Below, one piece after another: positions 1-13,397 of a stretch of DNA of 64,000 bases. Both the position numbers and the translations under genes were made by a program. Position 1 is the stretch's first letter. Each line of letters starts with the position of its first letter. This stretch comes from Phytopythium helicoides (lineage: Eukaryota > Oomycota > Peronosporomycetes > Pythiales > Pythiaceae), in contig JANFNE010000011.1 of assembly GCA_024867545.1 (NCBI GenBank), positions 620,001-684,000 of the forward strand, written 5' to 3'. The notes under the pieces are model-generated. The model saw only the letters and a list, made by a program, of their open reading frames with translations, ran no database searches and was not told where the DNA came from.

Positions 1-192
1 GATGTTAGCAGTGTCCTGGAATTTACCGTCCATCTTTAATGTGCTCCACTCCACCCCAATCCCTCCCATCTTTCATACCCATATCCATTCTCGCAGTTCG
101 CGCGATCTCCGGGCTCGGCCAGTCCCCATTTTTTCCGGTCTCTTCCTGGATCGCTTTCCCCCCTCCGCCTCCTCTCGCCGCCGTTCGCCGCC

Positions 193-1676
193 ATGCCCGA
201 GACGCCCGCGCACGACCCGACGCTCGTGGGCCAGGCCTTCATGCGGCAGTACTACCAGTTCCTGGCCAAGGAGCCGCAGAGCCTGCACCGCTTCTACAAG
301 GACGAGAGCCGCTGGTGCCACGGCCGAGGGTCCCACATGGAGGCGCCTATCGCCGGCCAGCGCGCCATCAACGAGCAGATCCTCAAGCGCGGCTACGCGG
401 GCGCGCGCGTCGACCTGGAGACGGGCTCCATTGACTGCCAGGCCTCGCTCGACGGCGGCGTGCTCGTGCTCGTCACGGGCGTCATGACGCTGCCCAACGC
501 GCAGCCGCAGCCCTTCGTGCAGAGCTTCTTCCTCGCCGTACAGCCCAAGGGATACTTCGTGCTCAACGACTGCCTGCGCTTCCTCGAGCTCCCGGGGCTC
601 CCGCCCGCGGCGGACAAGCCCGCCAAGGCCGACAAGGCCGACAAGCCGCCCAAGAAGGACAAGGAGCCCGTCGCCTCGCCGGTCAAGAAGGCGCCCGCGC
701 CCGCCTCTCCTGTGAAGAAGGCCCCGGTGAGCCCCAAGAAGCCCGCCACGCCCGCCAAGCAGGCTGACAAGCCCCAGAAGCTGCCGGAGACCAAGGCCGC
801 CGAGCCGGCCGTCACGCCGCCCGTGGCTCCTGCCTCGCCCAAGAAGCAGGCCAAGCCTGCGTCCCCCGCCAAGGAGAAGCCCGCGGAGCCGGCCTCGCCC
901 ACCCCCAAGGCCGCGACCCCGGCCGCGTCGCCTGCGCCGGCTGCCAAGCCCGCTGCCTCGCCTGCCCCGGCTGAGCCTGCTCAGCCCAAGACGTGGGCTG
1001 CGCTGTTCTCTGGACGTGCTGCTGCCCCCGCTGCTCCTGCGACCCCGGCCCCGACTCCGGTGGCTGCTGCTCCTGCATCTGCTCCTGCTGCCGTCCCTGC
1101 GACCGAGGCCAAGACGCCGTCGCCCACCAAGACTGCCGAAACCAGCAAGGAGGGTGGTCGTCAGCGCTACTTCAGCCTGTTCATCCGTGATGTTCCGGCT
1201 GCGGCCAAGGACACGGAGCTGCGCGAACTGTTCAAGAGCTACGGCAACGTGGCCGGCGTCAACATCGTCACTGCTCGCGGCTACGCGTTCGTGGACTTCA
1301 CCGAGGAGGAGTCGATGCGTGCAGTACTGGCAGACACGCGCGAGTTCAAGCTGCTCGACAAGACCCTGCAGGTCGAGGAGCGAACGGAGCGCAAAGGTGC
1401 GTGCTTGCTGTTTCTACGAACGATACGGTTGAAGACTGGTATCTAACCTGTGATTCGTGTTGCTTTTCAACAGAGGGACAGCGTGGCGGATTCCGTTCGG
1501 ACTCGCGTGGCGGACGTGGCGGACGCGGCGGCTTCACTGGACGCGGCAACGGTGGTCGCACGGGCGAGCGCAAGGACCGCGACGACACCAAGAAGCCTGT
1601 GGCTACTAACGGCGGCCGTGGTGCCAAGGGACCCCGACGGGGTGGAAAGACGGACGGCCCGAGCAGCCGCGAGTAA
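193..1676 (+). CDS. G3BP-like RNA-binding protein (NTF2 + RRM + RGG)
   Basis: Two exons, 193-1396 and 1474-1676, with a GTGCGT...CAACAG intron of 77 bp, giving 468 residues. Residues about 10-135 form an NTF2-like domain that opens with VGQAFMRQYY and contains the typical FYKDESRW stretch. A long Ala/Pro/Lys-rich linker follows. An RRM lies at about 325-400, with RNP2 (LFIRDV) and RNP1 (GYAFVDF) visible. The second exon adds an RGG/RG-rich tail. This order is that of G3BP/Rasputin stress-granule proteins, which bind mRNA and partner proteins in the cytoplasm. The spliced frame is needed to reach the RGG tail; reading through the intron stops quickly. Family assignment is strong; the exact orthologue is not certain. 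Confidence 0.87.
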
Positions 1677-2067
1677 ATTGGTACTTCGCTCATGACGCAA
1701 GCAAGTCGGGGCTCGGGGCAGGTCTAGAACAGGGGTGACACACAAGCGAGAAGGGAAGAGAAGAGAGCAGCGCTGCCTCACGGTGGTGGCTGCTCCCTAC
1801 TGCCAGAGGGGTCCGGCGCGTTTCGATAGGCTAGAGAGGGACAGAATCGATAGGTAGGAAACGCACCGATAGCATGGATGGCACGAACACTGAGCCACAT
1901 GACAAATCGCCACGACCAACACTGCGCAGTAAGGGCACTGAAGCCACGATCCATTGTCCTCGCACCACTCGACCGACTGATCATTCGACTGAGGCAGCAT
2001 TCGCTGCTTGGCTTCCAAAAAGAGCCACTCTAACCTACTACTCGAGTACAGCAGCGAGCGGCTGCCA
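1677..2067. other. Intergenic spacer between convergent genes
   Basis: This spacer lies between the 3' ends of the G3BP-like gene and CNOT10. Short open frames on both strands carry no recognisable domain. It probably holds the two 3' untranslated regions. I see no repeat or RNA gene. Confidence 0.5.
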
Positions 2068-4559
2068 TCACTGGGTCACCTGCGCCTCCTTCAGCACACG
2101 CAGTGCCTTCTTCGAGTCACCCTTCTTGAGCAGCACATACACCAGCAGCTCGAGCGACTCGCGGCAGTTAGGGTTCTCACGAACAGCCCGTGTGACGCTC
2201 TCCTCTGCATCAGTGTTGCGGCCTTGCAGGATCAGAGTAGTTGCGTTGTTGACATGCACACCCGCACGAGCTCGAGACGCCTGCGCACAGGAAAAAAAAA
2301 GTTAGATTGTCCGCACTAGCACTCCATGAATAGCAGAATGTTGATAGGTACCTGTGTGCCAGACTCGCGCGCGTACTCATCAGCCATGGCAATCAAGTTC
2401 CGCTCTGACTGCAGCATCTCTGTTGCCTCGGCGGCTCTTGAGAGCATGCACAAAGCCTCCGCCGCGTACGACCGCGCCAGGTAGCTACAAGCACGACATA
2501 GCAGGTTAGAAATATTCACAACTTTCTAGGAACAGCAGCAGTTTACCCATTGGAGGGCGAGCAAGTTGGCAGCGCCAGCAACTCCTTCGCGGTCGTAATG
2601 GCCAAATGCGGCTCGTACATCGACAGGTACACGTATGCCAAATTGACAAGTGCCTTTTGTCGGATCATGTCTAGTGCCTCGACTCCAAGGTTCTCGCTAT
2701 CAGCATCGCCTTCTGCACTGCCAACCAGCTGAATGCCAGCGATCAATGGGGTATTTGCAACTCCATTCTGAGAGGCAGGTTCCAGCAACTGATGACACAG
2801 CAGTACGACGTTCTTGAAGCACTTGACGGCAAACTGCAAGCTCATCTTGGGCATTCCGTCCGGGAGATTCGCTGAAGCGGATGCACCGTTCATGTTGCCC
2901 GTCCGCTTGTCCGGCACCTCAATCTCTTTTGCGGCTGTAGATGGCAACGACGTCGGCAGAATAGCTCGGCGATGTGCACCAGAGCCCACGATTCCCCGGA
3001 TCAAGCCGCTTTTGTTCCCTGCGATCGCTAAAAGCTTCTGCTCCTGTGCGTATGCTGCCGTGCAGCATTCGCCCATCCGCAGCCAAAGCTTGGGGCGATT
3101 AAACAGAAGCCGCGACGACTCGTGGAAACAACGGAAAGCGAGCGCATACTTGCCCTGAAGCAGCAGGTGGAGACCGTTATTGTACATGACTTCGTGATAC
3201 GGAGAGCTCTGTAAATCCAACGATACCCAAAATGTCAGTTTGCATCCATCATCAGCATAGCTGCTTTCATGAAGCAACTCACAGCGAGAACAATAGGGTC
3301 CATCTTTGATGGCTTGGATGTAGCTTGAAGCGCACGAGCAAAGTACGACTGCGCCGCCTTCCGCTGACCCATTTGAAAGTGGATGCAGCCCATGTTGTTC
3401 AAAAATACACTCTGCACAGGCATCACCTCGTTAGTTCACCTCAACACGAAAACGCCATCGAGCCAAGTAAGCGAGTGCTGTACCTCACTGACGGCTTCTT
3501 GTGTACACGACGCGAGAAGCTTGATACATTTCTTGTAGTTCTTCTTTAAATACTCGAGGTTGGCCTTCAAGAAGAGCGCGGTAGAGTTTTGCACCGCTAG
3601 ACTCGGGTGGCTGATGGCGCTTGACGTCTTGTCAGACTCGAGCGCCACAACAGCCGAGGTGGTAGAAGCAGCAGCAGAAGGGTCCTCTCCCTTGTCCCTC
3701 GACTTGATTTCCTTCTGAAAGGTTTCAAGTGCCGACTTCATCTCCTTCTTGGCCGCCTTGAGGTTGCTCTGCAGCAGCATGAACTTGGCGCGGTACAGGT
3801 GCAGCCGGAATCGGAACTCGGTCACATCCAAGCGGCTTTTGCGCTGCGCGTCCGTCTCGACAACGTTCCCAGCCGCGTCGCGCTGCACCAGGTGGTCTGG
3901 CAGCTCCTGCACCGTGTTGAACTTGTGGGGCTTCTCGAGGTACGCGAGCACGCTCTGCGCCTTGCGGATGCTGGCGACGCGCTCGCGCTCCGTCGTGACG
4001 CACCCGCGGCAGCTGTGCAGCACCACGTCCAGGTACAGGAAGCAAACGTGCATGGCGACGTTGTCGTCAATCGGGTCAATGTTGCGGATCATGGCTTCCA
4101 GCACGGCGCTGGCCTGCGCGTGCTGCTTGGCGAGGAAGAGCGCGGCCGCGTAGTTGTAGCGCAGGAATGCGGCCTCCTGCTCGATCGAGAATCCCGCGTC
4201 GTCTCCGTTGCTGTCGCCCGCGGCGGCCCCCGCGGCCCCGGCCTTGCCCTTCTCGTGCTCTGCCTCCAGCGCGCGCAGGCTCTGGCGCAGCGCCACCTGC
4301 AGCTTGTCGACGCCGTCGACGCCTGCCGCAAAGCGCGCCACCGCCGCGTTATGGCGCACCTTGAAGTCCTGCTTGGCGTCCATCTCCTCCGCCAGCTTCT
4401 CGAGCGCGTCCACGGCCTCCACGTACTTGCCCGCGCTGCGCAAGTCCACGCCACGACCGTCAGTTCAGTCCGCGCGCACGGCCCGCGAGCGCGCTGCACG
4501 CACTTGAACTTCTGCTGCGCGCGGTGGCTCAGCGACGTCTTGTTGTCCTTGCCCGACAT
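2068..4559 (-). CDS. CNOT10: CCR4-NOT transcription complex subunit 10 (CNOT10), TPR protein
   Basis: Six exons: 4559-4504, 4435-3484, 3411-3283, 3208-2547, 2484-2352 and 2280-2068, all GT/AG, totalling 714 residues and in phase throughout. Human CNOT10 is about 744. The N-terminal part has TPR-like helices (NAGKYVEAVDALEKL), then the family block FLNNMGCIHFQMGQRKAAQSY. The middle block NNGLHLLLQGKYALAFRCF and the C-terminal helices ending in LLKKGDSKKALRVLKEAQ also match the family layout. CNOT10 is an accessory subunit of the CCR4-NOT deadenylase complex, where it pairs with CNOT11 to bind the CNOT1 N-terminus. The tiny first exon was chosen because it joins QQKF to NAGKY in frame. Confident at family level. 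Confidence 0.88.
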
Positions 4560-4854
4560 GGCCGCGCGTCGTCGCTCGAGCGCCCAGCAAGAGCCTCACC
4601 CGCGCCGCCGCCGGCACGCAGGATTTCGATTCTCCAGGCTGCCTTGCAAGCCCCCCTTTTTGTTGTGGCGCCCCCTGGCGCCGTGTGCACCACATGAAGT
4701 AGACCTTTTTTTGGACCAATCACGAAAGCGGAACAACGGAGTATCCATTATTTTTTGACGGTTTTGTGGCGCGCCACATGCGACTTGCATGTGGGCTTGA
4801 AGGATGGGGAAAATGCAAGTAAACCGACGAACACACTTGTCCGCCATGACTAGC

Positions 4855-7800
4855 CTACGCGAACACGTTCTGCTGCTCCTCCTCGACCGTCGCCACGTCC
4901 TCGTCCGTCGCCTCCAGAGCGCTGAAGTTCATAAAGTGCGTCTTGCGGTGCACCTCGTGGTAAAACTCCTTCGGGTTGCCTAGCTTCAAGTCGTACTTCA
5001 TGCCCGTGTTGTGCTTGACGCCCATAAAGTTGTAGTTCCACACCTCCTCCTCCGGCACCATGTAGAAGCCGAGGAAGCGGTCGGACAGCAGCATCTGAAC
5101 CTTCTCGTAGTGCGTCGGCGCAAAGCCCGCAGGGTTCGCGCCACTATCCTTGTTCTGACGACCCCACTCGTAGCCTGCGGGTGTGAGCTTGTACGCCGTC
5201 AGCGAGCACGAGCCTGGTGTGAAGCTGCACGTAATGATGATTGACTTCTCTCCGTCCCATGACGCATTCTCAGACATGAGCTTCGAGTGGAAAGTCACAT
5301 CTTGCGGTGGCAGGTGCGGCAGCTCGTTGGGCTGCGTATGGATCCATCCAAGTGCCTCCATGTCCTCCAGGTACTCGTGCTCTGGCATGTGAATCGGAAT
5401 GCTCACGCTCTGATGCGTGCCGAGCTGAGGCGGCATGACGATGCATCGGATCTCCTTGACCTGCGGGTTGTCCGGCGGGCTCACACCGTACATGAGACCG
5501 CAAATCTGGGTACGCAGGTCCGACACCGTGATGAATTTGTTCAGCACGTTCTTGGGGAACACGTACGTGTAACCCGTCTCACGAATGTCGTCAGATGACA
5601 CGTAAATGTGATTCGTGCGCAGGTGCAAGTTCGCCGCCGAAATGGCACGCACTCGCCAATCCGTTTTGGAGGCGAACGAGTGTTGCTCGTACTGACTCGT
5701 CGTGGTAATGACCATCTCGTCACCGTGCACGTTCACCGTCTTGGTCGTCACTGCTGTGAGCTGGCTCTGCTCGCGAGCCTGCTTTTCGACCTCTGCCACC
5801 TGCTGACGCTGCAGTGAAGGTGCCGAGATCTCCATGCCCAGAATAATATCACGAATTTCGGACTGGGTCAGCGACGCCACATTTACGTTGTTCTTCTTGC
5901 CGTAGTCTCCGAGAATCAGATCCTTCAACTGCACTTCGACCTTCAGCCACTGCTCGTCGCTCAACGATGGCCAGATGTGATGTGGCTGGGTTGTCGTCTC
6001 AGCATCAGGACGCAAGATCATCTTGGTACGATCATTATTCACGTGCAGCGCGCGAAGGATCAAGATCAGACGCGAGAACGCCGTGTACGACGTGATGGTG
6101 TTCAACCAGTCATCGTAGATGTTGAACAGAACCATTTGTGGCTCCGTCGCCTTCAAAATCAGATCACCGAACTTCTCTACCTTCAGACATGCCTGGAACG
6201 GTAGCTGCAGCTCGCTGCCCTTGATCACAATGTTCGGGAAGTCAAGCAAGTGCACCTCGAGCGGGTCAAGCATTCCCTTTCGAGTGACAATAATCTGCTT
6301 CGGCTGCTCTTCAACAGGGAGTGAGCGAATAAGTGCAGCAACTTCTTCGGCAGTCTTCCACTTTGCTAGCTGGCCAAGACGTTTCTGTCCAGCCCACACG
6401 GACGTGTGAATGATCTTCAGGAAGAGCTGGCCTGTGCGCGGGTTGAAGATGAAGATCGCGCCGTTGATCGGCTTGGTCGTCAAGTTACCCTCAAAAGTCT
6501 TGTGAATAGTCACGCGGTACACGTTAGTGTCATCCACGAACCAAATGATCTGGTTGGAGAACAGCTCGCCGTAGTTCTGGCTCGACAAGTATGGCTCCGT
6601 CGGCTCGGACGAGTAGAGCTGCAGACCCTTGCGGATGCGCTCGCGGAGCACGTACAGCGCCGGATTTGCCTTCATAATCTTGGCCATTGCTTGTTGCATC
6701 AACGGCTTGCAACCGGGGAACCAGTTGCCGTAGCCACTGTACAGGTTGTAAGCAAGGTCAACGGCGAGCAGCACACCCGTAGGTGATGGATAGATCGTCA
6801 TGTTGTCGGTCGTGTAGTCCAAGAACTTGGCGCGAGAGTATCGCTCAATGTCATGCGAGTCAAAGTCACCCCAGCGAAGTTGCACGTCAATCCAATACTT
6901 CGTACTCGTAGAGCCATCGTAGCTGTCCTTGGTGTCGTGTAAGAGCGTTGGACGACCCATCTGCCACTTGTATGCCGCAAACAGCAGAATATCAGCGCAC
7001 GAAGAGTTCATCTTGTACGACTTGCGGGGATGGATCGTTTCCTTCTGGACGTTTTCAATCTCAAGCGCGTCGAGTTCTTGGTCGAACACCTGACACAAAT
7101 CCATGACGAGCGATTCGTGAATCTTCTGCCACAAATGTGCTCGGAAGATCTGAATCAGCGAAATCTTCAGAGTTGGAATCTTGCCGTGCATGAAGATACC
7201 CGTCAGATCGAGCTGCACTTGGAAACCCACGTACACATTCGCGCGGTTGATCGTTGGTGACCACCACAACGTGAATCGACGGTTGGGGATCTGATTCAGA
7301 CCAGAGCGCTGAGCATTTGTAAGCTTCTTGTACTTCATACTCTCTTCGAAACCTGAAGCCTTCTCCCAGAACAAACCCTCCCATGTCGGGAAGTACGTGC
7401 CCTTGAAAAGTGTGTGCTCCAGAATACCCTCAACGCCTCCAAGAGCCTGAATCATATCCGTACGGTAATTGTTTAGGTTCCACAGCTTGCCGTCGTGGCG
7501 TTGATGTGTCCACCAGAACGGGTTTTGCCGAGGGATCTGGTACCGCTTGAAATCAGTGCGCACTCGCCAGCCCTTGTCGTAAGCAAGTGTGTGCCGATCC
7601 TTCTGGAACAAAGTGTTGATTCGTGGAATACCGCGGTCCCACGAGTCCTCCAAGTCTTCAAGAGTCAGACGACGATTCTGCGCGTTGGCTTCTTGTCTCT
7701 TCAGCGCGTATTCAGCCCATACCCGCTGCGAATCAATGAACTCGGACTCCCATGGCTGCAGGTAACGGAACAGGTTCGGGATGAGCTGGTCCTCTTCGTG

Positions 7801-10800
7801 CGACATACCGGAGCGGAAGTGCGTCACGCCACCACCATCAGTCTGCTTCGAGTACCGCAAGTCCGATTGTGGAATCAACACGTGACCCATCGAAAGCATA
7901 CCAAGACCACCCAGCTCCTTGGGTGTGTAGAACACCACCGGCGGGAAACGCGAGGGCATCTTTGAGTTCAAACCGATCTTGATACGAGTCTGGATCTTGT
8001 TTTCACACTTGACCAGCAAGTCTAGAAGCTCTTGGGTCTGCACCACCGACTCGCGGAAGTACGTCATGAGTCCGATCAGCGCCGAGTTCCACTTGTTTGC
8101 GACCTTGGTGAACGTCGTGCTACCTGAAGACATCAGGATCTGACGAATACGGTTTTCAAATGCTCGCAAGGACTCGTCATCCACACGCAAGTACGCCTGA
8201 GCAGTGCGTTCCTTGGTTGTCTCGTTCTGAAGGATCCACACGCCATCCTTGTGCGAGAACTCTTCGTTTGCTGCCCGAATCTTGGGCAAAATGCGCACCT
8301 CGAAGCCACACATGTTGAACAACAAGTTCGGGTTGTCCTTAGAGTAAACAGACACAAAGCTGTTGTCCCAGTCGAACGTCGTCAGTGAGCGAGGAAGGCG
8401 ATTCTTCATATCCCAAAATGTAGCACGTCCGAGGTTAACATCGTGCTTCATCAGACGCATACGGGCATCTCGCGGCCAGCACTTCTTGTTGTTGTATCCA
8501 ACCACATTCTCATTATTCGGGTCGGGATGTTCCGTCAAGTAGCGCTGAATCAAGTCACGCGAATCTTCCGCGTCAAAACGGAACAGGACGTAAATCTTGT
8601 CAATGTACCGCGTGTACAGGCGAATTGGGTGACGAGTCTCGGTGTCGGTGTCCTTGAACGATAGATACTCATTCGGGAGCTCAGGCGGGCCAGCAATCTC
8701 GGTTGCGCGCGTCAGACCAAGGAGGAGCAAATCGAGAATCAGGCCGTAGTACTGGAAGATAAATGACCCAAACTGCAGACCCCGGATCAGTCCATATGAG
8801 TTGGTGTGCATCATGTCCTTGTACGCGATAACAATGTTGTTCTTGGCCGTCATGTAGTCGGCGATATTGTGATCCAGGATCAATCGAAGGAGTCGGTTCA
8901 GCAACGTCAAATCAATCTTCTCGTAGACCTTCTCGAGCTTCGACTCAAGCATCACAACGCATTCGTCCTCGGATGTATCCCACACATTGTGCAGGTTGTT
9001 CACGCCCTGGCACCACTTGTAGACAAGAAGCGGCGGCGGCTCCGAGTCGCTTGGCTTAATCCAGCTCGGAAAGAGGTGTCGCTTGTCAGCTTCGTACCAC
9101 AAGTACTGGTCAAGGTACGCGTCCGTAATCTTCTCCAGAGGCTCGATGTCGTAGACAGGGGTCAAGTGGCTGTAAAGATCCATGAACTCGATGTGAACTT
9201 CCTTAAACGCTCGTTGTGTCAACAAGTGGCGCTTGATACGGGAAAGAGCCTCGTGCGGATTATCGTACGCTTGCTCGATCAAGCCAAGCTCCTCGCGCTG
9301 AGATTGGTTCAGACGACTGTTGACCGAATAGTTCTCCTTCAGCCGCTCGAGGGCCAGAATGAGCAGCTTTGTGTCGTGCTTGTACGAGAGCGGCGGGAAC
9401 GGGATGGGTGCAAACTTGCGACTCTCCAGCCAGTGGACAGTTGTCGTGTACACCGCCACAGCTTCCTCGGCTGAGACGTACGGTCCGTCCTTAAGATAGT
9501 TGTGCTGACGCTCCTGCTCGGCCTTCAGCCATAGACGAGTGAGGCGACCCAGGTTCTTTTTGCAAACCGTCTTATCAACAGTCGCGCCTCGCTTGATACG
9601 CTCGCGGTTGTAGTGCGCAACGTTAGTCCACCAGTCAGCCTTGGACTTGACATACCGCAGAATCATGTTTTCAATTGGCGCCGGGAGACCAGGAACCTTC
9701 CATGGGATGTTTGCCTTCCAGCAGCGCCACGCTTCACTCAGGTGCTGCAGGATCGTACGGGCCTTGTTCGCCTTCACTCCCTCTGGCATCATATCAAGAA
9801 TATCGTGCATTACGGCAGCACGGAGTTCCAAGTCGAAGTGACTTTCCACTCGCTGCTTGGTCACCGTCTTAGCGATTCCCTTCGAATGACGACCTTCGAA
9901 CTGACGAGCGAGAAGATTTCCAAGCCAGCGCTCAAGCAGGGGTACAATACCTCGCAAGAAGAAAAGCCACACACGCCAGCCTGGTGCCCAGAAACCACAG
10001 CCAGGACCCTTGCCGACGGGGCCGGTGTTGAATCGATAGTAGATCAGATGTTTCAAGTCCTTGCACATGCGGATCTGGCGCATGAGGCGGTACTTGTAGC
10101 GGTACATACCAGTCAGCTGGCCGACGTGAGCAAAAATGTATTGCAGACCATCAGCAAGCTGGAAGGCATCCACGTTACCCAAGCGGTATTGTACGTGAGC
10201 GTCGACAATCAGCTTCGTTAGACGCAAGATCTCTCGCGTCAAGTGGAAAGCATTACCGAAGCGCGACTTCTTGCGCTCCTTCGTTGTCAGCGTCTTGATC
10301 GGCTTAAGATTGAAGTTGTAGTCCAAGTGCAAGTAGTTGAGGTTTTTGCGGTGAATCAGCAGGTTCAACATATTGTAGCCCTGTCGGCACACCTGAAGAC
10401 CTGCTTCGACCCAGTCGAGTTCTGTGCTTTGGAAGAACTTGGTCGACTTCAACGACTTGAAGAGGTACTTCTTGTTGAGGGCCTTCGGCGGTCGGTGATG
10501 AAGCGCGTTCAACACCCAGCACTTCAGCAGCTTCTGATAACTCACTCGAACCTTGACAGGTTGTCCTGCTGGGCAGTGCTCTTGGAACCACTTGTTGACA
10601 AGCGGAACATCGATGGCACGACGGGTGCGACCAGTTCGCAAGTTGAACGGGCGTGGAGCCCAATACAACGCAATGCCGTTCGCAGTTTCAGGAGTGTACA
10701 GCGGCTCATCAGTCAAGATCGGGTCTACACCGGTGGGAAGCTGAAAGTCATCTTCATCGTCCTCGTCATCATCCTCTCCGTCAACATCCATCTTGTCACT

Positions 10801-11859
10801 GCGGTTGACCCGGAAGTGCGAAATGGGATTCACGATCGGGTCAAAGTAGAAAGCCGGAAGATCCGGATCCTCCGTCTTGATGTAGCACAGCAGCGGCGTA
10901 TGGTAAGGCTGGATGTGGACCGACCGCGGGCGGCTGTTGTACAGGAATGGAAACGCGACCTTGTACTCGGTTCGGATCTGGTGACGGATGATAATCTTGT
11001 TAATGTCGTTGAATTCGTTCCAGTCCTCATCATCCTCATCAATGTCGCGGTAAAGCGGCTCGAACTTGGGTCCACCAGGGATCGAAACGTTCAGCGCCTT
11101 GGCCGTGAAAAACGACTGCTTGTCGAAAAGGTACTCGTAATTGGGGTCGATGAGGTCGCTAATCAGCTGGCCAGCAAGCCGATGAAGGTTCGCCATGATG
11201 GGCACAGGCAGCCGCCACTTGCGGTAACTCGGGCCGTTGACGAACTTGGAGTCAACGAGCGGCTTGGAGTCGTAGAACCACTCAATCACCGCCTCATCAT
11301 CGTCCTCGTCCAGCTCCATGGCGATGGCCTCGGACGGCTCAATGTCCAGGATATTATCGCCGTAGTCGAGCGGAGGCTCCTCATCGTCGAAGGGCGGGAA
11401 GCGCATGCGCTTGAAATGGCGGCGGTCGCGCTTCTCGCGTCGCATCATGATCCACATGGTGCCCCACTGGGCCGTGTAGACGGGCTCGATGACCCAGGGC
11501 ACCTCGTTGACGAACGTGATAGCACCGGTGATGTGGTAGAGCACCTTGACGTCCTTGACCTGCTCCCAGGGCATGGGCATGTTCTCGAGCAGCTTGAAGA
11601 TGGCATGCGGCACGTACTTGAGCGCGCCGAGGTAGACGCGCTTGTCGTGGCGGAACTTCTTGCTGCTCATGTCGCCGTGGTCCTTGATGATCTTGCGCAC
11701 GTGCTCGGGCGGCATGTCGTCCTTGACCGACTCGACGAAGCCGAACTTGCGCTTCTCGCCGTACCGCTTGGCGTTCATCTTGGCCCAGCGCCGGCTGCGC
11801 TCCTCCAGCAGCCGCTGCCGCTCCTCGGGCGCGGGTGCCGCCGCTCCGTTCGGCGCCAT
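4855..11859 (-). CDS. PRPF8: Pre-mRNA-splicing factor 8 (Prp8), U5 snRNP core
   Basis: A single uninterrupted frame of 2,334 residues, essentially the same length as human PRPF8 (2,335). Prp8 is the scaffold of the U5 snRNP and the spliceosome active site. Visible family hallmarks are the N-terminal block [17 protein letters not shown], the reverse-transcriptase-like core, the endonuclease-like region, the RNase H-like domain (roughly residues 1760-1990), and the C-terminal Jab1/MPN-like domain ending in the [16 protein letters not shown] region. The start ATG at 11859-11857 is preceded by a short GC-rich leader. It is striking that a 7-kb gene has no intron while its neighbours are split. 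The long antisense open frames here are shadows of its codon bias. Confidence 0.98.
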   Translation of the reverse strand: MAPNGAAAPAPEERQRLLEERSRRWAKMNAKRYGEKRKFGFVESVKDDMPPEHVRKIIKDHGDMSSKKFRHDKRVYLGALKYVPHAIFKLLENMPMPWEQVKDVKVLYHITGAITFVNEVPWVIEPVYTAQWGTMWIMMRREKRDRRHFKRMRFPPFDDEEPPLDYGDNILDIEPSEAIAMELDEDDDEAVIEWFYDSKPLVDSKFVNGPSYRKWRLPVPIMANLHRLAGQLISDLIDPNYEYLFDKQSFFTAKALNVSIPGGPKFEPLYRDIDEDDEDWNEFNDINKIIIRHQIRTEYKVAFPFLYNSRPRSVHIQPYHTPLLCYIKTEDPDLPAFYFDPIVNPISHFRVNRSDKMDVDGEDDDEDDEDDFQLPTGVDPILTDEPLYTPETANGIALYWAPRPFNLRTGRTRRAIDVPLVNKWFQEHCPAGQPVKVRVSYQKLLKCWVLNALHHRPPKALNKKYLFKSLKSTKFFQSTELDWVEAGLQVCRQGYNMLNLLIHRKNLNYLHLDYNFNLKPIKTLTTKERKKSRFGNAFHLTREILRLTKLIVDAHVQYRLGNVDAFQLADGLQYIFAHVGQLTGMYRYKYRLMRQIRMCKDLKHLIYYRFNTGPVGKGPGCGFWAPGWRVWLFFLRGIVPLLERWLGNLLARQFEGRHSKGIAKTVTKQRVESHFDLELRAAVMHDILDMMPEGVKANKARTILQHLSEAWRCWKANIPWKVPGLPAPIENMILRYVKSKADWWTNVAHYNRERIKRGATVDKTVCKKNLGRLTRLWLKAEQERQHNYLKDGPYVSAEEAVAVYTTTVHWLESRKFAPIPFPPLSYKHDTKLLILALERLKENYSVNSRLNQSQREELGLIEQAYDNPHEALSRIKRHLLTQRAFKEVHIEFMDLYSHLTPVYDIEPLEKITDAYLDQYLWYEADKRHLFPSWIKPSDSEPPPLLVYKWCQGVNNLHNVWDTSEDECVVMLESKLEKVYEKIDLTLLNRLLRLILDHNIADYMTAKNNIVIAYKDMMHTNSYGLIRGLQFGSFIFQYYGLILDLLLLGLTRATEIAGPPELPNEYLSFKDTDTETRHPIRLYTRYIDKIYVLFRFDAEDSRDLIQRYLTEHPDPNNENVVGYNNKKCWPRDARMRLMKHDVNLGRATFWDMKNRLPRSLTTFDWDNSFVSVYSKDNPNLLFNMCGFEVRILPKIRAANEEFSHKDGVWILQNETTKERTAQAYLRVDDESLRAFENRIRQILMSSGSTTFTKVANKWNSALIGLMTYFRESVVQTQELLDLLVKCENKIQTRIKIGLNSKMPSRFPPVVFYTPKELGGLGMLSMGHVLIPQSDLRYSKQTDGGGVTHFRSGMSHEEDQLIPNLFRYLQPWESEFIDSQRVWAEYALKRQEANAQNRRLTLEDLEDSWDRGIPRINTLFQKDRHTLAYDKGWRVRTDFKRYQIPRQNPFWWTHQRHDGKLWNLNNYRTDMIQALGGVEGILEHTLFKGTYFPTWEGLFWEKASGFEESMKYKKLTNAQRSGLNQIPNRRFTLWWSPTINRANVYVGFQVQLDLTGIFMHGKIPTLKISLIQIFRAHLWQKIHESLVMDLCQVFDQELDALEIENVQKETIHPRKSYKMNSSCADILLFAAYKWQMGRPTLLHDTKDSYDGSTSTKYWIDVQLRWGDFDSHDIERYSRAKFLDYTTDNMTIYPSPTGVLLAVDLAYNLYSGYGNWFPGCKPLMQQAMAKIMKANPALYVLRERIRKGLQLYSSEPTEPYLSSQNYGELFSNQIIWFVDDTNVYRVTIHKTFEGNLTTKPINGAIFIFNPRTGQLFLKIIHTSVWAGQKRLGQLAKWKTAEEVAALIRSLPVEEQPKQIIVTRKGMLDPLEVHLLDFPNIVIKGSELQLPFQACLKVEKFGDLILKATEPQMVLFNIYDDWLNTITSYTAFSRLILILRALHVNNDRTKMILRPDAETTTQPHHIWPSLSDEQWLKVEVQLKDLILGDYGKKNNVNVASLTQSEIRDIILGMEISAPSLQRQQVAEVEKQAREQSQLTAVTTKTVNVHGDEMVITTTSQYEQHSFASKTDWRVRAISAANLHLRTNHIYVSSDDIRETGYTYVFPKNVLNKFITVSDLRTQICGLMYGVSPPDNPQVKEIRCIVMPPQLGTHQSVSIPIHMPEHEYLEDMEALGWIHTQPNELPHLPPQDVTFHSKLMSENASWDGEKSIIITCSFTPGSCSLTAYKLTPAGYEWGRQNKDSGANPAGFAPTHYEKVQMLLSDRFLGFYMVPEEEVWNYNFMGVKHNTGMKYDLKLGNPKEFYHEVHRKTHFMNFSALEATDEDVATVEEEQQNVFA

Positions 11860-12122
11860 CGCTGCAGCTGCCAGTCGCGCTCCACCCGCTTCAGGCGCCT
11901 ACCGGTAGACAGAGAGAGCGCGCGCGCGGCAACGAACCAGCTGCACTTTCTCGCGCTTTAGCCCCCAGCAAACAGTCGCCCAAGGAGGGCGACCACGAAA
12001 TCAATCCGCGCCTATTTCGGTAAAAACAAATAATGAATCGGCTGCTCTTGTCGACCTGTATCTGAAATCCTGCGGTGTTACGTTCGAAAAAATTGACCGA
12101 GTCGCGATCCGGAAGAGCCGCC
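11860..12122. promoter_or_regulatory. Putative bidirectional promoter between Prp8 and the coiled-coil gene
   Basis: A 263-bp spacer separates two divergent ATGs (Prp8 on minus, small coiled-coil gene on plus). It is GC-rich next to Prp8 and AT-richer in the middle. No defined motif was recognised; promoter function is inferred from the head-to-head arrangement. Confidence 0.4.
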
Positions 12123-12748
12123 ATGGAGCGCAAGCTGGCGACGAGTCCGGCGGCGGCCGCGGGTGGCGCCAGCAGCCCTGGCGGCGCGCGCGAACCGCAC
12201 GGGAGCGGCGCGCTGGGCGAGATCCCGATCCGGCTGGCGCTCGGCGGGGCGACGCTGGCGATGGGCGCGGCGGGGCAGTGGGAGCTGGGTAGGCGCGGCG
12301 GCGGCGGCTGGATGCGTGGCGGAGCGAGTCGCTGACGGCCGTGAAGCGCAGAGCACTCGTCGCTGCACGAGTACATGACGCGCGCGAAGGAGCTGGGCGA
12401 GCGCAACGCGCAGCTGGAGGCCGAGAACGCGCAGCTCCGCGCCAAGTGCGCGCGCATGGCGGAGGAGTCCAACATGGAGAAGTTCAAGTGCCAGCTGCTG
12501 GTCGAGATGGTGAGGGGAGAGCTGGCATGTAGCGCCGAGACAGGCCGACGCGCAGCTCACGTGGCGTTGACGAGCAGCTCGCGGTGGCAACGCTGGACGA
12601 GGAGCGCAGCCGCGGAGAGGCCGAGCAGGAGAAGGCGCGCGCCGCCAGCCTCAAGCAGGACGTGGTGGCGCTGCTGGAACAGGCGCGCAAGGACGGCGTG
12701 GACGTGCGCAGGCTCGCGGCCGCGCTGCCGCCCAACCCAATGCCGTAG
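12123..12748 (+). CDS. Small coiled-coil protein, function unknown
   Basis: Three exons: 12123-12288, 12352-12509 and 12578-12748. Introns are 63 and 68 bp with GTAGGC/GCGCAG and GTGAGG/GAGCAG borders, giving 164 residues in perfect phase. The first exon encodes a low-complexity Ala/Gly segment and a hydrophobic stretch. Exons 2 and 3 encode a charged heptad-rich coiled coil (ELGERNAQLEAENAQLRAK, then LDEERSRGEAEQEKARAAS), ending in LPPNPMP. No enzymatic motif is present. The unspliced frames stop quickly, so the spliced model is preferred. It resembles many short coiled-coil adaptor or ciliary proteins, but I do not recognise an orthologue. It is divergent from Prp8. Confidence 0.6.
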
Positions 12749-13397
12749 CTTCAAGGCGCGCGCGCACCCACTGCGCTTGACGATAGCGAGCGTGGGTTGG
12801 CGATCTTCGGTCGGCAGCGATCCGAGCAAAAGTGTAGCCACGGCGTTCATCATGAGGGGGGATGCCGAGGATTGCGGATCAGCAGTACAGTAGGTACCGT
12901 GCGTTCTTATCCCCCCCCCCCCCACCACCACCACCACAGTGGGTTCCTCGTGCATACTCCTACAAAATCACCGTCATCACGACCCAAGAGATATCAGTTC
13001 GTGTCTCCGTGGCTTCTCGATCAGGTACCACCCGGCTGCTTCCCCACGTGTCGAAGCATCAAAACGCAACTTGAACGAGTAGCGATGTGGCGGCGAGCCT
13101 CGCGTGGGCCACACCACGCGCGCGCGAGAGAGTCAGGCCGCGGGTGCCAGCCGCCCGCGGTACACATACCGAACGCAAGTCAGGGCTCCCTTTCCGCCCA
13201 AGCGTCAAAGCCAAAAGCGCGCCGCCTGTCTCGCCCGACACCTCGGCGCCGCCCCGCGACCACCGCGCGCGCTGCGAAGCTCCTGCGCGGCTCACTCGGC
13301 AACTCGCGGCCTCTCGTGCGCGACTTTAGCAGGTGGCGACAGCCGGCGCGACCGCGGCGCAGACTGACGCGGCTCCGCGGAAAGGCGGCGTATCAGA
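12749..13397. other. Intergenic region with C-tract and CCA microsatellite
   Basis: No convincing coding segment was found. It holds a run of 13 C at 12911-12923 followed by about five CCA units to about 12937. The right half is very GC-rich and is probably the promoter and leader of the downstream kinase gene. Confidence 0.55.
12911..12937. repeat. Poly-C plus (CCA)n microsatellite
   Basis: Thirteen consecutive C are followed by about five CCA triplets. This is a simple repeat and a likely polymerase-slippage site; no function is claimed. Confidence 0.9.

Noticed and set aside
8806..11961. Long open frames on the plus strand opposite Prp8 (up to 572 codons)
   Set aside because: They mirror the codon bias of the Prp8 gene on the other strand and contain no domain.
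12557..12955. tRNA on the minus strand suggested by an I-R-T-H-G-T peptide
   Set aside because: Such peptides often come from antisense tRNA T-arms, but here the DNA lacks the GTTCRANNC loop and no cloverleaf can be drawn.
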